A stretch of 64,000 bases of DNA from Flavobacterium glycines (lineage in GTDB: Bacteria; Bacteroidota; Bacteroidia; Flavobacteriales; Flavobacteriaceae), in assembly GCF_900100165.1 (NCBI RefSeq), contig NZ_FNEO01000004.1, positions 1 to 64,000 on the forward strand, read 5' to 3'. Position numbers and translations under genes: made by a program. The notes beneath the pieces are model-generated. The model made no database searches, had not been told where the DNA came from, and was given only the letters and a program-made list of their open reading frames with translations. Positions 1 through 8,194 of the stretch are shown here, piece after piece (the stretch's first letter is position 1; every line of letters begins with the position of its first letter).

Positions 1-595
1 GTAGTTCCTGTTTCACAAGCAGTAAGATTTTGAACTGTTATATCTGGATTATCTGTAACTGTAACTGTAAACGATGCAGTGCTGTAACAATTAGTTGTTC
101 CGGCTTCTGCTCGAATATAGAAAGTTCTAGGAGAAGATGCAACGGTAACAGACGTTGGACTTGTTACTGCATTCACCTCATTTTGAGCATCAGCTAAAGA
201 ATTATAGAAGCTAATTACTCCTCCGTCAGGATTAGTCAAAATTGCAGTAGTCAAATCCACTGAAGCGGCACCAGTAGTTCCCGTTTCACAAGCAGTAAGA
301 TTTTGAACTGTAACATCAGGATTATCTGTAACTGTAACATCAAACTGAAATGTATCGAAACAATTTGTTTGACCTCTCTCTGCTCGGACATAGAAGGTTC
401 TTGGAGAAGACGCAACAGTAACAGATGTTGGACTTGTTACTGCATTTACTTCATTTTGGGCATCAGCCAAAGTGTTATAAAACGTAATAACTGCAGAATC
501 TGGATTAGTCAAAATTCCATTATTCAAATTTATTGAAGCTGCTCCTGTAGATCCCGTTTCACAACTTGTAATAGGCTGTGTTGTAATTGCCGGAG
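1..595 (-). repeat. Tandem 273-bp repeats coding 91-residue adhesin modules
   Basis: The same block (reading ACTGCTTGTGAAACGGGAAC in coding sense) recurs at offsets of exactly 273 bp, at about positions 1, 274 and 547. This gives two complete units and the start of a third, at least 80 percent identical by eye. The period is exactly 91 codons, so unit number can change by recombination without a frameshift. Confidence 0.9.
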
Positions 596-2024
596 GTGAA
601 CCTATAAATCCAAACAAATAAGGTCCGGCAAAGTCTTTCAACTCACTACCGAAAGCTCCTTCATTAGGTCCACCACCACTACTACGGGTTTTTACCATTA
701 AACTACCCAATATAGAGGAACAGTTATCTGATTCTCCTCTTCTATCTAATCCAAATGCAGTCAGATTAATACCAATCTCAACAAACTGGTATCGGGTATA
801 CATATCCACTGCCGTTGGAGTAGTACCTTCCCAAGTATCCCATGGCGGTGCCTGAGTACGGGAATTTTCATAGGTAGAAAAATCATCATTAACCCTACCC
901 CACATATACTGACCAACTGTTTTCGGATTAATAGCTGCATAACCAAAAGTTCCTGAACCTGTTCCTAGTTCAAAAGCCACCGTTTTATCGACATTAAAAG
1001 GTCTGCCTGGTTTTGTATTATCATAAGCATCGAAAGTAGCCTGACTCATCCATACTCTGATTCTGATAGAAGGAACATTTCCTCCGTTGATATAATCTAC
1101 GGATACAATAATGGTTCCCGGAATATCAACAGCTCCTGTAGTAGCATCAAAAGTCCAGGCAGTACGCCCACCGTCATTACCTGTATTCACTATGGCATTC
1201 CCAACAAGAGAAGCTGCCGTTCTGAAATACTCAAAATCCAGGTGCTTGTTCCCATTGGTAACCACTAAGGAAGCTGCTGTATAAACGTATAAAGAATCAA
1301 ATGGTCTGTCATCCTTAGGAAATCCGGGATTCGTTGTTGGATCATGTGGATTTGTCCCTCTCAAATGAGCATATACATCAATGATATCATCTTTTTGAGG
1401 AACACTACCTGCAGTTCCAATACTCCAGGTATTGGGATGATCTGAATTTTTATCTCCACTTCCTGCAAAATAAGATGTTTCTGCATTACCTCCCTTCACA
1501 TAAGTATCCCTTCCGTAAACCGCGTCAATCCATAAATAGTCTGCACCGTTGCTGCTAACCACCGGAAAGGGAATGTTATCAGCCAACCTATTAGGAATAA
1601 ATTCAGACTGTCTGCGTTGGAAAGCAGTATTTGTCATAGGATTCGGAATAAGATCTGAATACGGATTAGACTTTGGAATTACTTCATCAATGACCCCTTT
1701 ACCTGTTGCCCCCTTAAACCAGTCGTCAATATTAGTTCCCGGAACAGGAACAATAGGAGCCGGATTGGGTTGAAACTGAAACAAGCCTGAATATACATCT
1801 CCGTCAATTCCAAAATTCGCCTTAACTTTAGATGAACCTACATCCTGCCCATATGAATTAGCAGAAAAAAATAAAGACATCACTAAGAGTATGTTGTAAT
1901 ACAGAAACTTTTGAACCACAACATGCTCCCGAAATATCTTTAATAAAATTGTTAGGCAACATTCTATCAAAGTGCAAAAGAAAACTGCTGCACTTTGCAT
2001 CGTATAAAAAATATTTTTTTTCAT
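1..2024 (-). CDS. Large secreted repeat adhesin (5' part, runs off the left edge)
   Basis: One open frame of 674 codons has no stop before the window edge, so the C-terminus is missing. From the first ATG there is an unusual Cys-rich hydrophobic stretch, then a second segment ending FFSANSYGQ (about residues 40-60) that looks like the real signal peptide. An in-frame GTG at about residue 37, behind GGGAG, could therefore be the true start. Residues 60-470 form a non-repetitive ectodomain rich in Gly, Asp and Asn. From about residue 477 there are near-identical 91-residue Ig-like units (CETGTTGAASV, SPRTFY, TVTVTDNPD). This architecture is typical of flavobacterial surface adhesins exported by the type IX secretion system; the C-terminal sorting domain expected in that family would lie outside the window. 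Export route and adhesion are inferred from the family. Confidence 0.75.
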   Translation of the reverse strand, partial: MKKNIFYTMQSAAVFFCTLIECCLTILLKIFREHVVVQKFLYYNILLVMSLFFSANSYGQDVGSSKVKANFGIDGDVYSGLFQFQPNPAPIVPVPGTNIDDWFKGATGKGVIDEVIPKSNPYSDLIPNPMTNTAFQRRQSEFIPNRLADNIPFPVVSSNGADYLWIDAVYGRDTYVKGGNAETSYFAGSGDKNSDHPNTWSIGTAGSVPQKDDIIDVYAHLRGTNPHDPTTNPGFPKDDRPFDSLYVYTAASLVVTNGNKHLDFEYFRTAASLVGNAIVNTGNDGGRTAWTFDATTGAVDIPGTIIVSVDYINGGNVPSIRIRVWMSQATFDAYDNTKPGRPFNVDKTVAFELGTGSGTFGYAAINPKTVGQYMWGRVNDDFSTYENSRTQAPPWDTWEGTTPTAVDMYTRYQFVEIGINLTAFGLDRRGESDNCSSILGSLMVKTRSSGGGPNEGAFGSELKDFAGPYLFGFIGSPPAITTQPITSCETGSTGAASINLNNGILTNPDSAVITFYNTLADAQNEVNAVTSPTSVTVASSPRTFYVRAERGQTNCFDTFQFDVTVTDNPDVTVQNLTACETGTTGAASVDLTTAILTNPDGGVISFYNSLADAQNEVNAVTSPTSVTVASSPRTFYIRAEAGTTNCYSTASFTVTVTDNPDITVQNLTACETGT

Positions 2025-2708
2025 GATAATAGTATTTTTATGTCATAATTATATTAAATAGGTACATTAAAGATTTGAGGAGAAACTATCATAAAAAATC
2101 GCTTCAATTGTCCATTGAAGTAACCTCTTTTATATAAAATGAATTAGAATAAAAACTATCCGAAGCTCAAAAGTCACAGTGACAATCAAACTATCGAAAT
2201 ACTATTAAAAGTAGGGAATCACAAAATTTTCAAGATTCAGGGAGAAAACTTGTCAAAACGTCAACTCAAAAACATTTTTGTCTGAAATAAAAAACATAAA
2301 TTTCCTTTATACCACACAAAATACCGTTTAAAAAAACTATTAAAGTCAGGTTTTGAATAGTTATCAAACTTGGGGAAGATAACTGGAAAAGCGAATAATC
2401 TTCATAAAATTTCATGAAGTTTACCATCTGAAAAAAGCAAACGTATTATGGGGAGAATACTGATTCTTTTAAAAAGTTAAATCAAAAAGCGTAAATTTTA
2501 ATTCAAAAAAACTTTAAAAAATTAACACAAAATAAAACGGTAGAAAAACTGAAAACATTAAAAATTAATCTTCAGCAACACAACAAACTTCAAAACACTA
2601 TTGAAGTACACCAATCCCATAGACAGAGTCGATTATACAACAGCAATCTACTGTATTTTAACAACTTTAATCAAATTTATAAAGGCTATATATTAAATTT
2701 CGAAAAAA
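2025..2708. other. Gene-poor AT-rich intergenic region with hairpins
   Basis: This 684-bp stretch separates the adhesin start from the polyketide synthase stop. I find no credible ORF on either strand. It holds several short perfect inverted repeats (listed separately) and an extra CTTCAA/TTGAAG hairpin at 2588-2606. I saw no exact TAnnTTTG promoter for the adhesin here. Confidence 0.7.
2077..2480. repeat. Paired hairpin elements with a GGGGA-type loop (four copies, A-D)
   Basis: Each copy has a G-rich core (GAGGAGAAAC 2077, GGGAGAAAAC 2240, GGGGAAGATAAC 2372, GGGGAGAATAC 2450). In three copies the core lies in the loop of a short stem whose sequence differs: CAAG/CTTG at 2231-2252, AGTTATC/GATAACT at 2359-2384 and GTATT/AATAC at 2443-2460. 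A second hairpin follows within about 6-20 nt: CTTCAAT/ATTGAAG at 2102-2120, CAAAAA/TTTTTG at 2267-2280, CTTCAT/ATGAAG at 2400-2419 and a weak CTTT/AAAG at 2466-2476. The core of copy A is not convincingly in a stem. Found by eye. Confidence 0.5.
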
Positions 2709-3932
2709 TTAAAGTTTCTCTAATAACAACGAAGTAGCTGTAAGTCCGGGACCAAATGCCATTGCAATAACTTTAGTACCTGATTTAATAGTAGCATCGT
2801 TTATAATATTATCTAATATATAGGGTATAGTGGCAGAAGACATATTGCCATGATTACGTAAAACATCATAAGACCAATGCGCCTGATGATCAGAAATCCC
2901 TATTTCACTTACTACATAATCAATAATTTTTGGCCCTCCCGGATGAATAGCAAAATACATTTGAGATTTTTCCTTATCTAAATCGACTCCACATTTTTCG
3001 CAAAGTGCCATCAAAAAAGATTTAATATTTTTACGAATAAAAACAGGAACTCTTTTAGAAAGTGTCATCAAAAAATTGTATTCTCCTAAATCCCAGGACA
3101 TATCTTCCAATGAATCTGGTATAATCACTTCATGAGAAGCAATAATTCGCAATCCTTTTTTATCTTTAATGGAATCATCATTCATAAATGAATTTTCTTC
3201 ATATAAAGAATAGCCTATAAAACCATCCGCAAAAAGGGAACAAATCATGGTGTTTGCCGGAGTAAACTCCGTTAAATTCAAATGAGCCGATAATAATTCG
3301 GTATGAACCACATCAGTCCTCCCATTTTCCAAACTGGCAGCAATAAGACTTCTTGCTGTACGAATTGCCGGAAATGCGCCATAACATCCCATATGATACG
3401 AATGTGTAACCTGAACACTGCTCCAATTTCTTTCAATTACTGCTTCCTGAGCAACACTTGGAGAAGAATAGCCTGAACAGGTAACATGAATTAAATTTTC
3501 GGGTTTAGTTTCATTTTTAGAATAAAATTGATTAAAGACATAACGCATATTTTTTTTGAACCATTCCATTCTAACTTCAATTTTAGGACCGGAAGATTTT
3601 CCCTCTTTTACTTCAAATCCTTCAGGAAAATGATAATCCAAAGGTGAAGTAACCTGCATTATATTTTCAATAAAATTTCGTACTCCTTCAAAAATGATTG
3701 TTTGTCTTTTATTAATACTTTCTGATGAAATTGAATACTTATCAACTTGATCTGATATATAATCAAAACTGACTAATTCATCTTCCATTTTATTAGAACT
3801 TGCAACGCTTTCTAATTTTGTAATATTTTGAAAATGATAATATAAAAATTTGGTGTATTGATTGAGTTTTTCCTGCTCAAATAATTCGCCAACTAAAATT
3901 GGATGAAAATTGGAAAGAATAATGCTTTTCAT
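2709..3932 (-). CDS. Type III polyketide synthase (chalcone/stilbene synthase family)
   Basis: At 407 residues it has the usual family length. The Cys-His-Asn catalytic triad is visible: Cys183 in HMGCYGAFPAIR, His330 in AIHPGGPKIID and Asn363 in NHGNMSSATIPYIL. The C-terminal GFGPG-like loop reads AFGPGLTATSLLLEKL. Such enzymes are homodimeric cytosolic ketosynthases that extend an acyl-CoA starter with malonyl-CoA, giving pyrones, resorcinols or phloroglucinols; starter and product cannot be read from the sequence. The gene stands alone, with no methyltransferase, hydroxylase or acyl-CoA ligase beside it, and is flanked by 684 and 961 bp of gene-poor DNA. Homology to FabH-type KAS III is only distant; the GNMSSAT and HPGG motifs favour type III PKS. 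Confidence 0.85.
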   Translation of the reverse strand: MKSIILSNFHPILVGELFEQEKLNQYTKFLYYHFQNITKLESVASSNKMEDELVSFDYISDQVDKYSISSESINKRQTIIFEGVRNFIENIMQVTSPLDYHFPEGFEVKEGKSSGPKIEVRMEWFKKNMRYVFNQFYSKNETKPENLIHVTCSGYSSPSVAQEAVIERNWSSVQVTHSYHMGCYGAFPAIRTARSLIAASLENGRTDVVHTELLSAHLNLTEFTPANTMICSLFADGFIGYSLYEENSFMNDDSIKDKKGLRIIASHEVIIPDSLEDMSWDLGEYNFLMTLSKRVPVFIRKNIKSFLMALCEKCGVDLDKEKSQMYFAIHPGGPKIIDYVVSEIGISDHQAHWSYDVLRNHGNMSSATIPYILDNIINDATIKSGTKVIAMAFGPGLTATSLLLEKL

Positions 3933-4427
3933 AACCTTAAAATTTAATTTATTATTAAAGTTTTAAGTGAAAACTTCTTTTAAAATAGTATTATTTATCT
4001 TTTCCCTCTTTTTCCAATTACTTTAAATCACGTCACTTTTAGATTCAATATCCTATTAAATCTAAATTATTTCCAAACTATAACAGCTAAAAGATAAAAT
4101 AAAATGCAGCAATATTAATTAGGAAAATATTTTATAAATCCCAAAACGATTTATTTTCACAAAAGCAGTTCATTAGATATTCAAAACGCTTTGAATTTCA
4201 TATTTCCCATTGGAGTAGCGTAGTTTTATTTCATAAATTACATTAGTTAGGAAGACAAAAAAATCGGATAAAATTATTTAAGAGAAAAAATTATTACAGA
4301 TTAAAACCATCGCAAATTACTACGTGTAGTATGGCTCGTCGAAGCAGCTAAGACAGCTCTCTTCTTACCAGAACTTTTTGGATAAAAGCCCTATTAAATT
4401 ATAAATTTAAAAAAACGGTTAAAAAAA

Positions 4428-4618
4428 CAAGTACTTTCAGATGGGGGACAGAAAACTTGCACAAAAAACCTTCATAAAAATGAAGTAACATCCTAAATAT
4501 AATTGCGATATTATATTTTTAATTAAATATGTTTATAATAAAAAAAAAACACTACGTAATTAAGTTTTTTTTAACACACAATTCAATAGGCAAAACTAGA
4601 AGTAAATATGGGGACTTC
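4428..4618. repeat. Further GGGGA-loop hairpin elements (copies E and F)
   Basis: Copy E has stem CAAG/CTTG (4428-4459) around GGGGGACAGAAAA, followed by CTTCATaaaaATGAAG at 4470-4485 and then TAAC, the same order as copies A and C near 2.1-2.4 kb. Copy F has GAAGT/ACTTC (4599-4618) around AAATATGGGG. E and B share the pattern CAAG...TTCAG...GGGAnnGAAAACTTG with different loop lengths. Confidence 0.45.
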
Positions 4619-4838
4619 AAACAGTAAAGCCAACAGTTATAAAGTATTTAGTCGATCACAAGAAACACTACCTTAACTATCAGGCTATCAAAGTTAATTG
4701 TATTTAAATTAACACAAAGAAAACTAAATGTTAAAAAAAACTTAAAACAGTTAATCTGTTGTTTTTATCGACGAAATGCATTTCCTGTTAAACAAAAGAG
4801 AGAGACATTTTTTAAACCATCAAATCCTTACAAAAAAA

Positions 4839-4871
4839 TAAGCCAAAATGAATTATTTTCATTTTGGCTTA
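4839..4871 (-). terminator. Rho-independent terminator of valS
   Basis: A perfect 14-bp stem (TAAGCCAAAATGAA and its complement) with a 5-nt loop lies 22 bp past the valS stop and runs into a T-rich tract on the minus strand. Confidence 0.85.
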
Positions 4872-4893
4872 CATTTAATTATTTCTTAGAAAA

Positions 4894-7527
4894 TTATTTC
4901 AAAGCAACTAAACTTTGCTCAATTGTTGCAATTTTAGCCAAAGCATCTGCTTCTTTTTTACGCTCCATACTGATTACTTTTTCAGGAGCTCCGGCAACAA
5001 ACTTTTCATTAGATAATTTTGCCTGAACTGATTTCAAAAAGCCTTGTGTATATTTCAACTCCTCTTCTAATTTTTTAATTTCTGCATCTACATCAATATT
5101 TCCGGTAATAGGAATAAAATACTCATTCGATTTCACACGGAAAGACAAAGCTCCATCCACTTTTTCCGAAACATATTCAAAATCAGCAATATTCCCTAAT
5201 TTAGATACAATCGAATCAAAATAAGTAGACAAATTCTCATTATTGATTGCCTTTAATTCAATAGCATCTTTAAATGGAATATTTTTATCCTTACGAATGG
5301 TTCTGATTCCCGAAATCACTTCAATCGTATTTTCAAAATCAGCAATTAATTGAGCATCAAAAGGTTTCGTTTCCGGCCAGTTTGAAACAATTAAAGCTTC
5401 TTCAGGCGTTCTTTCTGCAATATGTTGCCAAATTTCCTCTGTCAAAAATGGCATAAAAGGATGTAATAATTTTAAATTATTCTCTAACATCTCAATTGCC
5501 TTGTCAAAAGTAGTTTTATCAATTGGTTGTTGGTAAGCCGGTTTAATCATTTCCAGAAACCAGGAACAAAAATCATCCCAAACCAATTTATAGATAGCCA
5601 TTAAAGCATCTGAAATTCTGTATTTTTCAAAATTATCTTCAATATCCAATAAGGTTTGTTGCAACTTCGCTTCGTACCATTCGATAGCTGCTTTTGAAGA
5701 TTCAGGTTGAGCAATCGTTTCAGAAACTTCCCAGCCTTTAATCAGTTTGAAAGCATTCCAAATTTTATTCGAAAATCCTTTTCCCTGATTACACAATTCT
5801 TCATCAAACATGATATCATTTCCTGCCGAAGCACTTAACAACAATCCTACACGAACACCATCGGCTCCAAATTTCTCTATCAATTCTAATGGTTCCGGAG
5901 AATTCCCTAATGATTTAGACATCTTACGACGTTGTTTGTCACGAACCAATCCCGTTAAATATACATTTGTAAATGGTTTATCACCAGCATATTCATAACC
6001 CGCAATGATCATTCTCGCTACCCAGAAAAACAAAATATCCGGACCTGTCACCAAGTCATTAGTAGGATAATAATATTTAAAATCTTCACTTTCCGGATTC
6101 ATAATCCCTCCAAAAACAGACATTGGCCACAACCACGAAGAAAACCAGGTATCCAAAGCATCAACATCTTGTTTTAAGTTATCAGTTGTTAGTTGTTGGT
6201 TGTTAGTTTTAGCTTGCGCTAATTTCAAAGCTTCTTCGATAGTTTCTGCAACTACAAAATCTTCTTTTCCGTCACCATAATAATAGGCCGGAATTTGTTG
6301 TCCCCACCATAATTGACGGGAAATATTCCAATCACGAATATTATTCAACCAATGCGCATAAGTATTATTAAAACGTGATGGATGCAATTTAATATCACCA
6401 TCTTCTAAAACGGCTTTGATAGCCGGTTTTACCAATTCTTCCATTTTCAGAAACCATTGGTCTGATAATCTTGGTTCAATTACGGCTTTTGTTCTTTCAG
6501 AAGTTCCAACTTTATTTAAGTGAATTTCTGTTTTTGCTAAAGCTCCAATTTCCTCAAGTTCTTTTTCAATTTCTTTACGAACTACAAATCGGTCTTTTCC
6601 CTGATAGTGTAATCCGAAGCTATTTAAAGTCGCATCTTCATTGAAAATATCAACAATTTCCAGATTGTGTTTTTCACCCAACGTTTTATCGTTCATATCG
6701 TGAGCAGGAGTCACTTTCAAACATCCGGTTCCGAATTCTACATCTACATATTCGTCTTCAATAATTGGAATCACACGTCCACAAATAGGAACGATGGCTT
6801 TCCTCCCTTTTAAATGAGTGAAACGCTCATCATTTGGATTAATACAAATAGCAGTATCTCCAAAAATAGTTTCCGGACGTGTTGTGGCAACTGTCAAAAA
6901 GTCCTCTGAACCTTCTATTTTATATTTTAAGAAAAATAATTTCCCGTTTTGCTCTTCATAAATAACTTCTTCGTCAGACAAAGTAGTTTTAGCTTCCGGA
7001 TCCCAGTTTACCATTCGGTAACCACGATAAATCAATCCTTTATTGTATAAATCAACAAATGAACGTATTACAGAAGCTGACATGTCAGGATCCATAGTAA
7101 ACTTAGTACGCTCCCAGTCGCAGGAAGCCCCCAGTTTTTTAAGCTGTTCTAAAATTGTACCTCCGTATTTATCGGTCCATTCCCAGGCGTGTTTTAAAAA
7201 CTCCTCACGAGTCAAATCGTTTTTATTGATTCCTTCGGCTTTCAATTTAGCAACAACCTTAGCCTCAGTGGCAATAGAAGCGTGATCCGTTCCCGGAACC
7301 CAGCAGGCATTAAATCCTTTCAAACGCGCTCTTCTGATTAAAACATCCTGAATAGTATTGTTTAACATATGCCCCATGTGCAAAACTCCGGTAACATTTG
7401 GTGGAGGAATTACAATGGTATAAGGGGTTCTATGGTCTGGTTCCGAATGAAAATAATTGTTTTTCATCCAGTAATCATACCATTTTTGCTCTATTGTTTT
7501 AGCGTCAAATTGTGCGGGAATTGCCAT
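4894..7527 (-). CDS. valS: Valine--tRNA ligase
   Basis: An 877-residue class I aminoacyl-tRNA synthetase charging tRNA-Val. The HIGH motif is HMGH (50-53) within [13 protein letters not shown] and KMSKS is at 535-539. The editing domain carries [12 protein letters not shown] and the catalytic core [10 protein letters not shown]. The last 65 residues are the Lys/Glu-rich coiled coil typical of ValRS. Length and order match the family. Residues about 441-452 ([12 protein letters not shown]) are low complexity and encoded by a heptanucleotide array, an apparent in-frame insertion just before [11 protein letters not shown]. The gene is monocistronic, with its own terminator and a leader of about 135 nt that contains an inverted octamer repeat. 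Confidence 0.97.
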   Translation of the reverse strand: MAIPAQFDAKTIEQKWYDYWMKNNYFHSEPDHRTPYTIVIPPPNVTGVLHMGHMLNNTIQDVLIRRARLKGFNACWVPGTDHASIATEAKVVAKLKAEGINKNDLTREEFLKHAWEWTDKYGGTILEQLKKLGASCDWERTKFTMDPDMSASVIRSFVDLYNKGLIYRGYRMVNWDPEAKTTLSDEEVIYEEQNGKLFFLKYKIEGSEDFLTVATTRPETIFGDTAICINPNDERFTHLKGRKAIVPICGRVIPIIEDEYVDVEFGTGCLKVTPAHDMNDKTLGEKHNLEIVDIFNEDATLNSFGLHYQGKDRFVVRKEIEKELEEIGALAKTEIHLNKVGTSERTKAVIEPRLSDQWFLKMEELVKPAIKAVLEDGDIKLHPSRFNNTYAHWLNNIRDWNISRQLWWGQQIPAYYYGDGKEDFVVAETIEEALKLAQAKTNNQQLTTDNLKQDVDALDTWFSSWLWPMSVFGGIMNPESEDFKYYYPTNDLVTGPDILFFWVARMIIAGYEYAGDKPFTNVYLTGLVRDKQRRKMSKSLGNSPEPLELIEKFGADGVRVGLLLSASAGNDIMFDEELCNQGKGFSNKIWNAFKLIKGWEVSETIAQPESSKAAIEWYEAKLQQTLLDIEDNFEKYRISDALMAIYKLVWDDFCSWFLEMIKPAYQQPIDKTTFDKAIEMLENNLKLLHPFMPFLTEEIWQHIAERTPEEALIVSNWPETKPFDAQLIADFENTIEVISGIRTIRKDKNIPFKDAIELKAINNENLSTYFDSIVSKLGNIADFEYVSEKVDGALSFRVKSNEYFIPITGNIDVDAEIKKLEEELKYTQGFLKSVQAKLSNEKFVAGAPEKVISMERKKEADALAKIATIEQSLVALK
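6174..6208 (-). repeat. Five tandem heptanucleotides inside valS
   Basis: On the plus strand the units are TTAAGTT, ATCAGTT, GTTAGTT, GTTGGTT and GTTAGTT, read without interruption. They code for the [13 protein letters not shown] stretch at about residues 441-451 of ValRS and keep the frame open. Confidence 0.8.
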
Positions 7528-7534
7528 TTACTAG

Positions 7535-7630
7535 GTTTGTTTAATCGTTAATTTGTTTAATCGTTATTTGTTATTTGTTAATCGTTTTTGCACCTTTCAG
7601 TTAAACGATTAAACAGTTAAACAAATAGAC
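7535..7630. repeat. Inverted GTTTAATC octamer repeat in the valS leader
   Basis: The left arm (7535-7584) is a run of GTTTAATC, GTTAATTT and GTTATTT units. After 15 nt of unrelated sequence the right arm (7600-7630) repeats them in inverse orientation (TTAAACGATTAAACAG...). The same units flank the four-helix-bundle gene near 11.7 and 12.2 kb. Confidence 0.75.
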
Positions 7631-7670
7631 CCAAAAAATTGGTTCGATTTTTGTAATTTAAAATTGGGAA

Positions 7671-7678
7671 CAAAAGTA
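7671..7678 (-). promoter_or_regulatory. Candidate -7 element of valS
   Basis: TACTTTTG on the minus strand matches the Bacteroidota TAnnTTTG consensus exactly. No clear TTTG is seen at the -33 position. It would place the octamer repeat inside the valS 5' leader. Confidence 0.45.
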
Positions 7679-7713
7679 AATAATAAAGTACACTATAAAA
7701 AGGGAAATAAAAA

Positions 7714-7744
7714 TTTGTGTACTAATTAAAACAAAGTATATTTA
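7714..7744 (+). promoter_or_regulatory. Candidate promoter of the DUF1573 gene
   Basis: TTTG (7714-7717), 19 nt, then TATATTTA (7737-7744), close to the Bacteroidota TTTG / TAnnTTTG promoter with normal spacing, 20 bp before the start codon. Confidence 0.5.
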
Positions 7745-7764
7745 CTTTATATAAAGCCAAAACA

Positions 7765-8154
7765 ATGAAAAAACTAACCGCCATTATAGCCATCTTATTT
7801 TTTGGCAGTATTGGATTTGCTCAAAAGGGAGCTAAAATAGAATTCAAAGCCAAAAATAACACTATCGATTTTGGAATAATAAACAAACAAAATGACAACG
7901 GTATTCGCTCTTTTGAATACACTAATACAGGCGATGCCCCTTTGATTATTTATTCCATACAATCTACTTCGAGCTGTACCATTTTATCCAAACAAAATGA
8001 AACGGTACAACCTGGGAAATCAGGCAAAATTGACATTAAATACAATATGGTTCCCGGACCTATCCGAAAAACAATTACAGTAGAATCCAATGCTATAAAT
8101 TATGATGAAGGCCGAATTCCGCTTAAAATAAAAGGAGAAGTTGTTTCTCTATAA
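7765..8154 (+). CDS. DUF1573 domain exported protein
   Basis: A 129-residue protein with a clear signal peptide (MKKLTAIIAILFFGSIGFAQ) followed by one DUF1573 domain: FDFGIINKQNDNG, the EYTNTGDAPLII turn, SSCTILSK and the PGKSGKIDIKYN segment. This beta-sandwich (ASPM/SPD-2/hydin-like) family is abundant in Bacteroidota and found in periplasmic or surface proteins; its molecular role is not established. The gene is alone, with its own promoter candidate and a strong terminator shared with the converging protease gene. Confidence 0.85.
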   Translation: MKKLTAIIAILFFGSIGFAQKGAKIEFKAKNNTIDFGIINKQNDNGIRSFEYTNTGDAPLIIYSIQSTSSCTILSKQNETVQPGKSGKIDIKYNMVPGPIRKTITVESNAINYDEGRIPLKIKGEVVSL

Positions 8155-8160
8155 CTATTC

Positions 8161-8192
8161 AAAATGCTTCTTAAAAACTTAAGAAGCATTTT
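8161..8192. terminator. Bidirectional terminator
   Basis: The stem AAAATGCTTCTTAA (8161-8174) pairs with 8179-8192 across a 4-nt loop. It has a T run on the plus strand and an A run in front, and serves the convergent DUF1573 and protease genes. Confidence 0.85.
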
Positions 8193-8194
8193 TT

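Larger units (their letters stand above)
3933..4893. other. Gene-poor intergenic region (961 bp)
   Basis: Upstream of the polyketide synthase and downstream of valS. No credible coding region is present. It contains a perfect ATTCAAA/TTTGAAT hairpin (4179-4196), two further GGGGA-loop hairpins (4428-4485 and 4599-4618) and the valS terminator (4839-4871). A less AT-rich patch at about 4320-4390 may be a decayed gene fragment, but I could not identify it. Confidence 0.65.

Noticed and set aside
303..536. Plus-strand ORFs across the adhesin and other long minus-strand genes
   Set aside because: They are antisense shadows of real genes with unnatural composition and no start signals.
4320..4400. 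Remnant of a transposase or other gene
   Set aside because: A short open stretch on the minus strand looks coding-like but has stops just upstream, no start and no recognisable motif.
2077..4618. Known riboswitch or integron attC sites
   Set aside because: Loops and stems do not fit fluoride, preQ1, cobalamin or SAM classes as I know them. There are no RYYYAAC/GTTRRRY ends and no integrase, so the elements are left unnamed.
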